Assembly: GCF_026000575.1 (NCBI RefSeq)
Contig: NZ_AP026910.1
Coordinates: 1,054,001-1,118,000, forward strand
Source: Rhodoluna sp. KAS3
GTDB lineage: Bacteria; Actinomycetota; Actinomycetes; Actinomycetales; Microbacteriaceae
Direction: 5' to 3'
Length of the DNA: 64,000 nucleotides
Positions 52,808 through 64,000 of this stretch are shown here, piece by piece. How positions within the stretch are numbered: position 1 is the stretch's first letter; every line of letters starts with the position of its first letter. Under the pieces are notes generated by a model. It had not been told where the DNA came from, made no database searches, and saw nothing but the letters and a program-made list of their open reading frames with translations. Made by a program: the position numbers and the translations under genes.

Positions 52808-55800
52808 TTAGGACAAAACTTTTTTGATGCGCTGAACCGATGCGGTTTCAGCGGTGCCCAGAGATTGAGCAAAGAGGCTAATTCTAAACTCTTCGATGAG
52901 CCAACGCGCTGCCACCAATTTTTCTGAGGCACCAGCCTTTAGCGGAAAGGTTCCGCCGGCAAAAATGTAAAGGCCAATAGCTTGGTCTAGTTCGGCCGTG
53001 GCTTGACGGTCGCGAACCGAATTCTCGATCAATTTGTCCATGCGCTGTTTGATTGCCTGCAGGTAGACCACCAGGCGCGGCAGCCGATCAAGGCCAACTG
53101 CGCTGACAAACTTTGGCTGAATTAGTTCGGCCACGTGGGTCTTTTCAGCGGTAAGCACCGACAAGAAATCGAATGACTTGACCTCACCGATGGCCTTATT
53201 TGCCTCGCGAGCTGCAACAGCAATCTTGGTAACCAGCGCAGAGACCTCGAAAGCCTGCTCAACAATAATTGCCGAAACCGAATCTCTGATCTGCTCAAAT
53301 TCTCGTTTGGTGAAAATTCGCCCGGTTGGCTCAACCCGCCGAATTTCGCGCTCAGCAACGGCAGCAATCACGTCATCGATGAATGCGTTGAAGTTTGGGT
53401 ACGGCAACCCAGCAATTGCCAGCTTCTCGTTTTGCGCCAGGTGAGATTCAACGTATTTTGCCGGGCTCGCAATCGCGCCTGCAACCAATGCAACAACGCC
53501 ACGGATGTGGTGCAACGTCTGCTCTGATTCGGTAGAGAACAGCCTGATGTTCACGCCATCGTGTGCAGCGACCAGCGCCGGAAAAGCACGAACGACATTA
53601 TTGCCGTGCTTTGACTCGATGCTTTTCTCGAGAAAGTCGAAATCCCATGCTTTGAGGCCATCGCGCTCGATTGGAGAGTGCACTTTCTCGACTACCTGGG
53701 CAACCGCTCCTCGACCACTCTCTGCGTGTTTTTCTTGGAGCGCCGAAAGGTCGGTGCCCAGCCCAAGTGTGCGGCCCCCGGCATCAACCACTCGGTAGGT
53801 CATCTTTAGGGAGGTCGGCAGTTTAGAAACATCAAAGTCAGTCGCATCGATTTTTGTACCGCTCAACTGCTGCAGAGTTTTTGCAAGCGTAGTCAGCAGG
53901 CTTCCGGCAGGCTCGGCCGGCAAGACAGCCAAGGCTTTTGCCGCCCAGTCAGCAGCCGGCACAACGTTTCGGCGAATCGCTTTGGGCAAGCTGCGCAGAA
54001 GTTCGGTTACCAATTCGGCGCGCATTCCCGGCACCAGCCAGTCAAACTCTTCAGGCCTCAAACTGGCCAAAAGCGGCAATGGAACATCCACCGTCACGCC
54101 GTCATCGGTGGCGCCCGGCTCGAACCGGTAGCGCAACTTGAGTTGCTGCCCGTTGTGCAACCACTCGCGCGGGTGTTCGTGTTCGTCCGGCTTGGCAACT
54201 TCCTCACCCAGCAACAGCTCGCGGGTCATATTTAGCTGCGATGGGTCCTCGTGCTTGGCCTTGCGCCACCAACCTTCGAAAGTGCGGGTTGAGACCACCT
54301 CGGCCGGAACGCGGGCAAGGTAAAAACGATAGATGTCATCTTCATCAGGTGCCAGCTGCGGTTTTCTGGCGCGATCAGCGTTGGCTTCAAGCTGTTTGAT
54401 TAGAGTCCGGTTAGCGCGGTCAAAGGCCTGTTTTGAATCCCACTCCCCCAAAACCAATGCGTGACGAATAAACAGCTCGCGACAAAGTTCGGCATCGATT
54501 CGCGAGTACTGCATGCGACGCGAGACCACGATTGGCACACCAAATAGCATGACGCGTTCGTAGGCAACAACCGAGCCCTGGGATTTTTCCCAGTGCGGTT
54601 CGCTAAAACTTCGCTTCACCAAATTTCCGGCCAACGGCTCGGCCCAAGCGGGGTCAATCGCTGCGTTCATCCGGGCAAAAAGACGGCTGGTTTCAACCAA
54701 TTCGGCGCTCATGATTGCAGCCGGTGCCTTTTTGGCAACCGTTGACCCCGGAAAGATGACGAACTTTTTACCGTTTGAGCCCAGGTACTCGCCCGGACCC
54801 TTATTGGTTTTAGCGGCCGAGCCACCCTTAACCAAATCTGCACCCTTTTTCTCGGTGAGCTGGCGCAAACCAATCTGACTCAACAGGCCGGCTAGCAAAC
54901 TCTTGTGAATGCCGTCTGGGTCCACTTTTGGAATACCGACAACCAGGTCTAGCGGCTTGGCAATTGACTTGAGCTGCCGAATGAGGTCTTGCCATTCACG
55001 CACGCGCAGGTAATTGAGGTACTCGTTCTTACACAAACGCCTAAACGCCGAGGATGAAAGTTTTTGCTGCTGCTCCTCTAGGTAGTTCCAGAGGTTTAGC
55101 AAACTCAAAAAGTCGCTGGTCGGGTCGGCAAATCTGGCGTGAGCCAAATCAGCTTGCGGGCGCTTAGCCAGCGGTCGCTCGCGCGGGTCCTGAATGGTCA
55201 GGCCGGCCACGATGATCATGACCTCGCGCACCAGCCCAAAGTTCTTTGACTCCAAGAGCATGCGGGCAAACCTTGGCTCCATCGGCAGCCGGGCTAGGCT
55301 GCGACCAACCGGTGTAAGCCGAATGGACTTGCCCTTGGCATCATCGACAGCACCCAGCTCTGCCAAGAGGCCTAGACCGTCTTTTACACCTCTCGGATCA
55401 GGCGGTTGTAAAAACGGAAATTGGGTTATGTCACCAAGACCCAAGTTGGCCGCTTGAAGAATTACCGAAGCCAAATTAGTGCGCAGAATTTCTGGATCGG
55501 TGAATGCCGGCCGCGACTCAAAATCATCTTCGGCATACAGACGAATCACAATTCCGGGGCTGGTTCGGCCTGCGCGCCCGGCACGCTGATTGGCACTTGC
55601 CTGAGAGATAGCCTCGATGGGCAGGCGCTGAACCTTTGCCTTTGGGCTGTAACGAGAAATTCGGGCTGTTCCGGCATCGATGACGTATTTGATGTTCGGG
55701 ATCGTCAAACTGGTTTCAGCCACGTTGGTGGCCAGAATTACCCGCCGACGAAGCCCAACCAACTTGCTCTTCTCAAAAACCCGGTGCTGTTCAGCCGCGC

Positions 55801-56617
55801 TGAGTCGACCATAAAGCGGCAGAACCTCGGTGCCTTTGACCAGTGCACCGCTGGTGATACTGCCCTCAATGGCATCCTGTGCGTCACGAATTTCAGACTC
55901 GCCAGACAAGAACACCAGGGTGTCACCCTCGGCCTCAGATTGCAGTTCTTTCAGAGCACGGATGATGCCATCGATGTAATCAGAAGCCGTGGTTTCTTCA
56001 TCGGGATCGGTGTCGTCATGGGCCTCGCGAGCGGTTGGCCGGTAACGCACCTCAATCGGGTAGGTTCGCCCAGAAACTTCGATAATCGGTGCACCACCAA
56101 AGTGATTGCTAAAAGACTCTGGGTCGATGGTGGCTGAGGTGATGATGACTTTGAGGTCAGGCCGCTTCGGCAGCAACTGTTTGATGTATCCCAGCAAGAA
56201 GTCGATATTGAGGCTGCGCTCGTGTGCTTCGTCGATGATGATGGTGTCGTATTGCTCAAGTTTTCGGTGCCGCTGCATTGAGTTGAGCAAAATTCCATCG
56301 GTCATGACTTTGACCTTGGTGTCGGCACTGACCTTATCGGTGAACCTAACCTGGTAACCAACCAGGCCGCCCAAATCAACCTTTAGCTCTTCAGCAATGC
56401 GCTCAGCCACAGCACGCGCAGCAATTCTGCGGGGTTGGGTGTGAGCAATGCTGGTTCGACCCAGCTCAAGGCACATCTTTGGAATCTGGGTGGTCTTACC
56501 CGAACCCGTGGCACCGGCAATAACCACCACTTGATGATCACGGATAGCCTCGAGAATCTCATCTCTTCGCTGACTAACCGGTAGGTCGGCCGGATAGCTG
56601 ATTTGCAGGTCAGGCAT
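52808..56617 (-). CDS. hrpA: ATP-dependent RNA helicase HrpA
   Basis: 1269-residue DEAH-box helicase, full-length for HrpA. It has Walker A GATGSGKTTQIPK (35-47), IIDEAHERS, SATI, a helicase C domain with NVAETSLTIPNI and QRAGRAGRTSPG, then HA2 and OB domains and the long HrpA-specific C-terminal DUF3418 region. It acts on RNA or ribosomes. It begins one base before the DUF3817 stop, so the two are coupled. Confidence 0.95.
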   Translation of the reverse strand: MPDLQISYPADLPVSQRRDEILEAIRDHQVVVIAGATGSGKTTQIPKMCLELGRTSIAHTQPRRIAARAVAERIAEELKVDLGGLVGYQVRFTDKVSADTKVKVMTDGILLNSMQRHRKLEQYDTIIIDEAHERSLNIDFLLGYIKQLLPKRPDLKVIITSATIDPESFSNHFGGAPIIEVSGRTYPIEVRYRPTAREAHDDTDPDEETTASDYIDGIIRALKELQSEAEGDTLVFLSGESEIRDAQDAIEGSITSGALVKGTEVLPLYGRLSAAEQHRVFEKSKLVGLRRRVILATNVAETSLTIPNIKYVIDAGTARISRYSPKAKVQRLPIEAISQASANQRAGRAGRTSPGIVIRLYAEDDFESRPAFTDPEILRTNLASVILQAANLGLGDITQFPFLQPPDPRGVKDGLGLLAELGAVDDAKGKSIRLTPVGRSLARLPMEPRFARMLLESKNFGLVREVMIIVAGLTIQDPRERPLAKRPQADLAHARFADPTSDFLSLLNLWNYLEEQQQKLSSSAFRRLCKNEYLNYLRVREWQDLIRQLKSIAKPLDLVVGIPKVDPDGIHKSLLAGLLSQIGLRQLTEKKGADLVKGGSAAKTNKGPGEYLGSNGKKFVIFPGSTVAKKAPAAIMSAELVETSRLFARMNAAIDPAWAEPLAGNLVKRSFSEPHWEKSQGSVVAYERVMLFGVPIVVSRRMQYSRIDAELCRELFIRHALVLGEWDSKQAFDRANRTLIKQLEANADRARKPQLAPDEDDIYRFYLARVPAEVVSTRTFEGWWRKAKHEDPSQLNMTRELLLGEEVAKPDEHEHPREWLHNGQQLKLRYRFEPGATDDGVTVDVPLPLLASLRPEEFDWLVPGMRAELVTELLRSLPKAIRRNVVPAADWAAKALAVLPAEPAGSLLTTLAKTLQQLSGTKIDATDFDVSKLPTSLKMTYRVVDAGGRTLGLGTDLSALQEKHAESGRGAVAQVVEKVHSPIERDGLKAWDFDFLEKSIESKHGNNVVRAFPALVAAHDGVNIRLFSTESEQTLHHIRGVVALVAGAIASPAKYVESHLAQNEKLAIAGLPYPNFNAFIDDVIAAVAEREIRRVEPTGRIFTKREFEQIRDSVSAIIVEQAFEVSALVTKIAVAAREANKAIGEVKSFDFLSVLTAEKTHVAELIQPKFVSAVGLDRLPRLVVYLQAIKQRMDKLIENSVRDRQATAELDQAIGLYIFAGGTFPLKAGASEKLVAARWLIEEFRISLFAQSLGTAETASVQRIKKVLS

Positions 56618-57090
56618 TAGTCAGTAGCAGGCCAGCCACCCGGCGGGCCAACAAAAAGCAGCAGCGCAAAAATACCAACAACCAACAAAAGTAGTGCCAC
56701 CGTTAGTAGCAATGGGCGCACAATGAACCAGCGGTAAAGGCGGTCAAACCAGTGGTCATCGCGGGCATCTCCCGAATGCTCGCGGCGCCATTCACCGACC
56801 AATAGACCCTTACGCTCAACCTGCTTTTCAAACGGGATGGTGGCATACGGAATCACAGCAAGGACCACGGCCAGAACCGTGCGACCAAGACCCCAACGCT
56901 GGTTTACACCGACGAGTGCCGAAATTACGGCGTACCCAAGAAATACGGCGCCGTGCAGACCTCCGACAACCGTGACTACCCCAGACGGGAGTTCGGTGAG
57001 AGCGTTCGCGAGCAAACCTGCCAAAAGGAGCGTCCAGGTGACACCCTCGCTGAGGGCGAACACTCGAAACAAAGACCGTGGAGTCAACAT
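56617..57090 (-). CDS. DUF3817 membrane protein
   Basis: 157 residues with the DUF3817 pattern FRVFALSEGVTWTLLL, GGLHGAVFLGYAV and IPYATIPFEKQV over three helices, then a fourth C-terminal helix. Actinobacterial family of unknown function. It overlaps hrpA by one base. Confidence 0.88.
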   Translation of the reverse strand: MLTPRSLFRVFALSEGVTWTLLLAGLLANALTELPSGVVTVVGGLHGAVFLGYAVISALVGVNQRWGLGRTVLAVVLAVIPYATIPFEKQVERKGLLVGEWRREHSGDARDDHWFDRLYRWFIVRPLLLTVALLLLVVGIFALLLFVGPPGGWPATD

Positions 57091-57108
57091 TTCTTCAGTC
57101 TAATTCGA

Positions 57109-59577
57109 CTAGTGAACGTGACTGCGTTCTAGCTTGGCGCCCTCAACGTCAACGTCTGGCAAAACTCGGTCTAACCACTTCGGAATCCACCAGGCTTTGT
57201 CGCCCAGCAAAGACATCACGGCAGGCACCAGAATCAAGCGGACCAAGAATGCATCAATCAGAACACCGATGGCTAGACCAAAACCGATAGGCCTTACCGA
57301 GGTGACGTGCGAGAACGCAAAGCCACCGAACACGGTGATCATGATGATTGCCGCTGCAACCACCACGGCACGACCCAAGTGAATTCCCTGATCAATTGCC
57401 TCACGAGCAGACTTGCCGTGCACGTAGGCTTCGCGCATTCCCGACACCAAGAACAACTGATAGTCCATGGCTAGACCAAACAGGATTCCAATCAACATCG
57501 TCGGCAAGAAGCTCAGGATTGGTCCAGGGTTGTGAATGTCAAAGAGGAACCCGAGCCAGCCCCACTGGTGAACTGCAACAACAGCGCCAAGGGTTGCAAA
57601 CACAGTTAGCAAGAAGCCAACGCTTGCGATGATTGGCACCGCGATTGACCGGAACACGAGAGTCATCAACAAAATCGAAAGCAACAGAACGGTACCGAGG
57701 TAAATCGGCAGGGCGTCGTTGAGCTTTTGAGAAATATCGATGTTTGTCGCGGTAATTCCGGTGACACCGAGGGTGGCATCGTAAGCCTCGGCAAACTCAG
57801 ATTCCAGTGCACGGATGTCACGAACCAGGTTCTCAGTTTCTTCGGTTGACGGACCTTCTGATGGAACGACCGAGAAAATCATGGTTTTCCCGTCGTCAGA
57901 AACTCCGCCCGGCACAACGGCTGAAATATTGTCGAGGGCCATTAGGTCGCCGACAATAGCTGCCTGCAACTCAAGTTCTGCGGTCTCGTCGAGGGCAGAC
58001 TCAATGGCCACCACTGAAATAATTTGCCCGTTTGCGCCCTCACCAAAAGCATCGGTGGTGAGTGTGTAAGCACGGTAGGCCGTGCTGTCTTCTGGCTCAG
58101 AACCACCATCTGGCAAACCAAGACGCATGCTTGAAGACGGCAAAGCTACGGTTGCCAAAATCACACCGGCAAACAACAGTGCCAGCCACGGATGCTTGGC
58201 AGCCCAAACCGACTTGGTTGAGGCTTTGGCCTCGACTGCATCGTGCAACTCTTCAGCCGAGTGCACCGGCTTGGTTGCTGCCACAGCTGCGCGCTCTTTT
58301 TCACTAAGAATTCGCATGCCGACCAGGCTCAATAGAGCCGGCGTAAAGGTAAGTGCTGCCGCAACAGAAATCAGAATCGCGATGGCACCCATTGAGCCCA
58401 TCATGCCCAAGAATCCAACGCCGGTCAGGTTCAAAGCAACCAGCGCAATCACAACAGTCAAACCCGCAAACAGCACAGCGTTGCCCGAGGTTCCATTGGC
58501 CAGCGCAATTGATTCGCGAAGATCCATGCCGGTCTTCAACTGGCGGCGGTGGCGGTTGAGCACAAACAGTGAGTAGTCAATTCCAACAGCCAGCCCCAGC
58601 ATGACGCCAAGAATCGGGGTAGTTGATGTCATTTCAATGACAGAGGCCAACGACAGAGTGATGGCTGCCGAAATACCCACACCCAAAATGGCTGATAGAA
58701 CCGGCAAACCCGCACCGATAAATGTGCCGAGCATGACAAACAAAACGACAGCGGCAATCATCAGACCGATGGCCTCACCGATTCCGAGGATGCCACCGAG
58801 TGACTGGCTTAGGTCCTGCGAAACTTCTACCTCAACCGAGCCCAAATCTGCGTTGGCAATTAGGTCGGTGGCGGCAGTGATTTCTGGCTTCTCAATTTGT
58901 GAGAGTGGGCCATCAAAATAGATTGCCGCGAGTGCAGTTTGGCCGTCATCAGAAACGGTTCCAAAATTCTCGGCAGCGGCCAAAAGCTGTTCACCAAGCT
59001 CAAGCTTTGGCAGGTTTTCAGCAATCTCAGCCAAACCTTCATCAATCTTTGCTTGCCCATCAGCTAGTTCGGCTCGCATGTATTCAAGCTGCGCAGCGGG
59101 CATAAGCCCCTGGGCCTGCTCGAGTCCGGCCAGGCCTTCATCGATTGCTGCCTGCGCCTGAGCTAGCTGCTCTTTGGCAACTTCGATTTCGGCATAGCCG
59201 TCGGCAATTTCTTGACGGCTGGCATCTAGTGACTCCTGAGTCTCAAACGGATTCAGCGTGTCTGCAACGCTCGGCAGCTTATTTACCTCAGCCAAGACAG
59301 CGCTGATTGCGTCCTTCTCAGCCTGGGTAAAGGCCACACCATCGGTGGCATGAAAAACCACCTGGCCTGAACCGCGACTGGCATCAGGGAAAGACTTCTT
59401 AAGCTGATCAATCACCAACTGAGATTCAATGCCAGCGATAGAAAGACTGGTCGAGAGCTTTGCGTTGGCGGCAATCGCTAAACCGCCCATCGACGCCAAA
59501 ATCAAAACCCAAGAAACGACAATTAGCCAAGCCCGTTTTGCGGAGAACTGACCAAGTCGATACAGCAATTCAGCCAT
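57109..59577 (-). CDS. MMPL/RND-family exporter
   Basis: 822-residue inner-membrane RND transporter of the MMPL type. It has two repeats of one plus five helices with large extracytoplasmic loops; the first loop contains a helical stretch (AEIEVAKEQLAQAQ...) likely to form a coiled coil. The proton-relay Asp motifs appear as VGIDYSLFVLNRHRR and LAMDYQLFLVSGMREAY. The cargo may be a lipid or drug. It is divergent from the TetR gene, with operator sites between, so its expression is probably derepressed by a ligand. Confidence 0.93.
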   Translation of the reverse strand: MAELLYRLGQFSAKRAWLIVVSWVLILASMGGLAIAANAKLSTSLSIAGIESQLVIDQLKKSFPDASRGSGQVVFHATDGVAFTQAEKDAISAVLAEVNKLPSVADTLNPFETQESLDASRQEIADGYAEIEVAKEQLAQAQAAIDEGLAGLEQAQGLMPAAQLEYMRAELADGQAKIDEGLAEIAENLPKLELGEQLLAAAENFGTVSDDGQTALAAIYFDGPLSQIEKPEITAATDLIANADLGSVEVEVSQDLSQSLGGILGIGEAIGLMIAAVVLFVMLGTFIGAGLPVLSAILGVGISAAITLSLASVIEMTSTTPILGVMLGLAVGIDYSLFVLNRHRRQLKTGMDLRESIALANGTSGNAVLFAGLTVVIALVALNLTGVGFLGMMGSMGAIAILISVAAALTFTPALLSLVGMRILSEKERAAVAATKPVHSAEELHDAVEAKASTKSVWAAKHPWLALLFAGVILATVALPSSSMRLGLPDGGSEPEDSTAYRAYTLTTDAFGEGANGQIISVVAIESALDETAELELQAAIVGDLMALDNISAVVPGGVSDDGKTMIFSVVPSEGPSTEETENLVRDIRALESEFAEAYDATLGVTGITATNIDISQKLNDALPIYLGTVLLLSILLMTLVFRSIAVPIIASVGFLLTVFATLGAVVAVHQWGWLGFLFDIHNPGPILSFLPTMLIGILFGLAMDYQLFLVSGMREAYVHGKSAREAIDQGIHLGRAVVVAAAIIMITVFGGFAFSHVTSVRPIGFGLAIGVLIDAFLVRLILVPAVMSLLGDKAWWIPKWLDRVLPDVDVEGAKLERSHVH

Positions 59578-59614
59578 TGTGTGACCATCTTTCTAAGCAT
59601 CGATGAACTAGTTG

Positions 59615-59650
59615 TTGCACTAGTGCAATAACATTCTTGCATCGGTGCAA
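59615..59650. promoter_or_regulatory. Paired TetR operator
   Basis: TTGCACTAGTGCAA (59615-59628) is a perfect 14-bp palindrome. TTGCATCGGTGCAA (59637-59650) is the same with a central variation. Their starts are 22 bp apart, two helical turns. They lie between the divergent MMPL and TetR starts, so they are probably bound by the adjacent regulator. Confidence 0.85.
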
Positions 59651-59683
59651 ATTTAAGTCAACTTTGGCACTAAAGTTGTCCCC

Positions 59684-60289
59684 ATGACAGACTTCGAGCC
59701 AGATTCAGGCAGCACGCACGCCGGCCGCCCGCTCAAATCAAGCCAGAACGAAATCATCCTGAAGGCCTGGCGATTGTTTGAAGAGGTGGGCTTTGAAAAC
59801 ACCACCATGAGTCAAATTGCTGATCATGTTGGAATTTCTAGGCGCAGTCTGTTCAATTACTTTGCGAACAAAAATGCCCTGCTTTTTCCTGCTATCGATG
59901 AGTTTATGGATGCTTTCAGGGCCCACCTGCTTGAGCGCCCGGCAGATGAAAAGCTATTTGATTCATTGCAGGCGACTCTAGAACTGACCGCGACTCACAC
60001 AGATGATGTGCTCAAAATTTTTTCTCCCGGCCCCGAAGTATCACGGGCCCGGTTGACCGATGACGTTGTTGCTTTTTACCGCGATGTCTGGTCTCGGGAG
60101 ATGCAGGAGGCGGCCTTGGACCGACTCGGGAACGACCAGAACGCGAGGATCCAGGCTGGTTTGGTTGGCGCAATCGCAGCTCAGGTGTGGACGGAAATTA
60201 TCCGACTTCAGCGCGAATCAGATACTCCAATGGGTGAGTCCGAAGCTGTTGCCATAATCATGGTTCAGCTCCGGAACCTCTTCAACTAA
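59684..60289 (+). CDS. TetR-family repressor
   Basis: 201-residue transcriptional regulator. The N-terminal DNA-binding domain carries NTTMSQIADHVGISRRSLFNYFANKNALL (split: turn at GISRRS), typical of TetR. The C-terminal ligand domain is diverse. It probably represses the divergent MMPL exporter and itself through the paired palindrome at 59615-59650. It ends 8 bp before the katG stop on the other strand. Confidence 0.93.
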   Translation: MTDFEPDSGSTHAGRPLKSSQNEIILKAWRLFEEVGFENTTMSQIADHVGISRRSLFNYFANKNALLFPAIDEFMDAFRAHLLERPADEKLFDSLQATLELTATHTDDVLKIFSPGPEVSRARLTDDVVAFYRDVWSREMQEAALDRLGNDQNARIQAGLVGAIAAQVWTEIIRLQRESDTPMGESEAVAIIMVQLRNLFN

Positions 60290-60297
60290 TTTCTGCT

Positions 60298-62493
<2,196 letters not shown>

Positions 62494-62517
62494 TTACAAC
62501 CTCACCTATTTGATTCT

Positions 62518-62557
62518 CGGGCTTACAAGGGTTGGCCAACCGCTCTGATTAAGCCCG
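62518..62557. promoter_or_regulatory. Nested dyad upstream of katG
   Basis: CGGGCTTA (62518-62525) and TAAGCCCG (62550-62557) are perfect outer arms, enclosing a perfect 12-bp palindrome GGTTGGCCAACC (62530-62541). It lies 25 bp upstream of katG and 46 bp from the divergent Imm5-like gene. The double symmetry suggests an oligomeric regulator or a strong hairpin; which regulator is unknown. Confidence 0.6.
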
Positions 62558-62603
62558 TATTCCCAACCAACACCCAGATTCACGTTGATTTAGACTGCAG
62601 TTA

Positions 62604-62942
62604 ATGAACCTTCCAGACACCGATCACCTCATCGCGGCCGAGGAGTCTTTGGCCGAGGCTGAATCGGTGTTAAAAATTTTTGAACGAGCCGAACCACACG
62701 ACTTGCGACCGCGTGAAGCACTGGCTGCGCTGCGGCTTTGGCTGCGTGGCGAATTGGCAGTTGGGCCAGTGCGCGATGCGGCGTTTGCTGCTCACGCCGC
62801 GGCCAGAGAAACCACAAACGAGGCCGCCCGATTTGCCGCCCGAACCTGCGGTCAGGCAGCCTCAGTCGCCCACGTTGCTACCCACAGTTGGCACGTCAAG
62901 CGATACGCCGATAAAGCACGCGAATCTGCTGCCATTCTTTGA
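62604..62942 (+). CDS. Imm5-like putative immunity-family protein
   Basis: 112 residues, helical and Ala-rich, with the repeated AAHAAARETTNEAARFAARTCGQAASVAHVATHSW pattern (described in parts: AAHAAARE, then AARTCG, then VAHVATH). This resembles the putative-immunity (Imm5-like) family found in actinobacteria. No toxin gene is visible beside it. It starts 46 bp from the katG dyad and runs into gnd 34 bp later, so it could also be read as part of the gnd transcript. Confidence 0.72.
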   Translation: MNLPDTDHLIAAEESLAEAESVLKIFERAEPHDLRPREALAALRLWLRGELAVGPVRDAAFAAHAAARETTNEAARFAARTCGQAASVAHVATHSWHVKRYADKARESAAIL

Positions 62943-62976
62943 TATTGTTGAAGCAAACAACCATCTAAAGGAAAAC

Positions 62977-64000
62977 ATGACCGCACAGGCAAACATCGGA
63001 GTCGTTGGACTCGCAGTAATGGGTTCAAACTTGGCTCGCAACCTTGCAAGCCGCGAGGGCAACACCGTTGCCGTTTACAACCGCTCATTCGAGCGCACTG
63101 AGCTGCTCATCAACGAGCACCCAGAAGCAGGCTTCATTGCATCAGAGACCATCGATGAGTTTGTTGCCTCATTGGCCAAGCCTCGCACCGCGATCATCAT
63201 GGTTCAGGCCGGTAAGGGTACCGACGCCGTTATTTCACAGCTAACCGAGCGTTTCGAGCCAGGCGACATCATTGTTGACGGTGGTAACGCACTATTCACC
63301 GACACCATCCGTCGTGAAAAAGAAGTTTCAGCCAAGGGCATCAACTTTGTCGGCGCCGGTATCTCAGGTGGTGAAGAGGGCGCCCTAAAGGGTCCTTCAA
63401 TCATGCCTGGTGGTTCAGCAGAGGCCTACAAGACCCTCGGCCCAATCCTTGCTTCAATCGCAGCAATTGCTGAGGGTGAGCCATGTGTTACCCACGTTGG
63501 CACCGATGGCGCTGGCCACTTTGTCAAGATGATCCACAACGGTATTGAGTACGCTGACATGCAGCTAATTGCTGAGGCCTACGACATCCTTCGTCAGGCC
63601 GGCGCCTACAGCCCAGCCGAGATTGCAGAGATTTTCACCGAGTGGAACAAGGGTGACCTCGAGTCATTCCTAATCGAGATCACCGCTGAGGTTCTAAAGC
63701 AGGTTGACGCCAAGACCGGCAAGCCATTGGTTGATGTAATTCTTGACCAGGCCGGCTCAAAGGGCACCGGTGTTTGGACCGTTCAGACCGCTCTAAACCT
63801 AGGCACCCCAGTTTCAGGTATCGCCGAGGCAGTATTTGCTCGCTCACTTTCATCTCAGGCCGCACAGCGCGCCGCAGTTGATGGCTTGCCGGCAGATGCA
63901 ACCGAGTGGACCGTGGCCGACAAGGCAGCGTTTGTTGAAGACGTTCGTCGCGCACTTTACGCATCAAAGTTGGTTGCCTACGCACAGGGCTTTGACGCAA
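62977..64000 (+). CDS. gnd: 6-phosphogluconate dehydrogenase, decarboxylating (3' end outside window)
   Basis: Pentose-phosphate enzyme producing ribulose-5-phosphate. The first ~341 residues are visible: the Rossmann motif GVVGLAVMGSNLA (8-20), VDGGNALFTDT, GISGGEEGALKGPSIMPGG and the catalytic KMIHNGIEYADMQ. AAAGGAAAAC precedes ATG 62977. The frame remains open at the right edge. Confidence 0.96.
   Translation, partial: MTAQANIGVVGLAVMGSNLARNLASREGNTVAVYNRSFERTELLINEHPEAGFIASETIDEFVASLAKPRTAIIMVQAGKGTDAVISQLTERFEPGDIIVDGGNALFTDTIRREKEVSAKGINFVGAGISGGEEGALKGPSIMPGGSAEAYKTLGPILASIAAIAEGEPCVTHVGTDGAGHFVKMIHNGIEYADMQLIAEAYDILRQAGAYSPAEIAEIFTEWNKGDLESFLIEITAEVLKQVDAKTGKPLVDVILDQAGSKGTGVWTVQTALNLGTPVSGIAEAVFARSLSSQAAQRAAVDGLPADATEWTVADKAAFVEDVRRALYASKLVAYAQGFDA

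Overview
The window looks like a streamlined, mid-GC (about 52-54% by eye) actinobacterial chromosome, most like a freshwater Microbacteriaceae of the Luna/Rhodoluna/Aquiluna type. This rests on actinobacterial gene families and orders: a compact Tad/flp locus next to topA-tmk-holB with a 6C RNA upstream; a DUF4177-RidA pair divergent from a PASTA penicillin-binding protein plus metallophosphoesterase; an SRP RNA upstream of dnaX-recR; lysC-asd; DUF485-actP; and frequent 1-4 bp gene overlaps. The lineage is inferred without any database search.

Layout. 1-4.5 kb: end of a phosphate transporter gene, an aldose epimerase, and galT-galK (Leloir galactose use). 4.5-10.7 kb: succinate-semialdehyde dehydrogenase, two PBP4-type carboxypeptidases either side of a CopC-like gene, and a beta-CASP nuclease. 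10.8-18.3 kb: a metal P-type ATPase, a Trk/Ktr potassium system, tRNA-Thr, an MpaB-family oxygenase, a small membrane protein, and DUF485-actP acetate uptake. 18.4-27.3 kb: a secreted TAP-like hydrolase, holB-tmk-topA, a minimal Tad pilus locus and the 6C RNA. 27.4-35.7 kb: acs, an AT-richer island with two unknown secreted/membrane proteins, RidA/DUF4177, a class A PBP, a phosphoesterase and a lipoprotein. 35.8-42.5 kb: asd-lysC, recR-dnaX-SRP RNA, an MFS transporter, DUF1905 and tRNA-Ser(GGA).

42.5-48.6 kb is a roughly 6-kb integrated element sitting in the 3' end of tRNA-Ser. It carries a tyrosine integrase, a D12-class adenine methyltransferase, a convergent putative restriction endonuclease, an HUH rolling-circle replication initiator and two small unknown proteins. 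Its right boundary is followed by what looks like the original terminator of the tRNA gene. I judge this the most interesting system in the window: an integrating rolling-circle plasmid-like element stabilised by, or carrying as cargo, a type II restriction-modification pair.

48.6-64 kb: DUF2306 and small membrane proteins, three DUF1801 proteins with an HNH-like protein, a Bcr/CflA-type MFS pump, HrpA helicase, DUF3817, an MMPL exporter with its divergent TetR regulator and a clear operator pair, katG with a striking nested dyad upstream, an Imm5-like orphan protein, and the start of gnd. No CRISPR array, rRNA or insertion sequence was seen.
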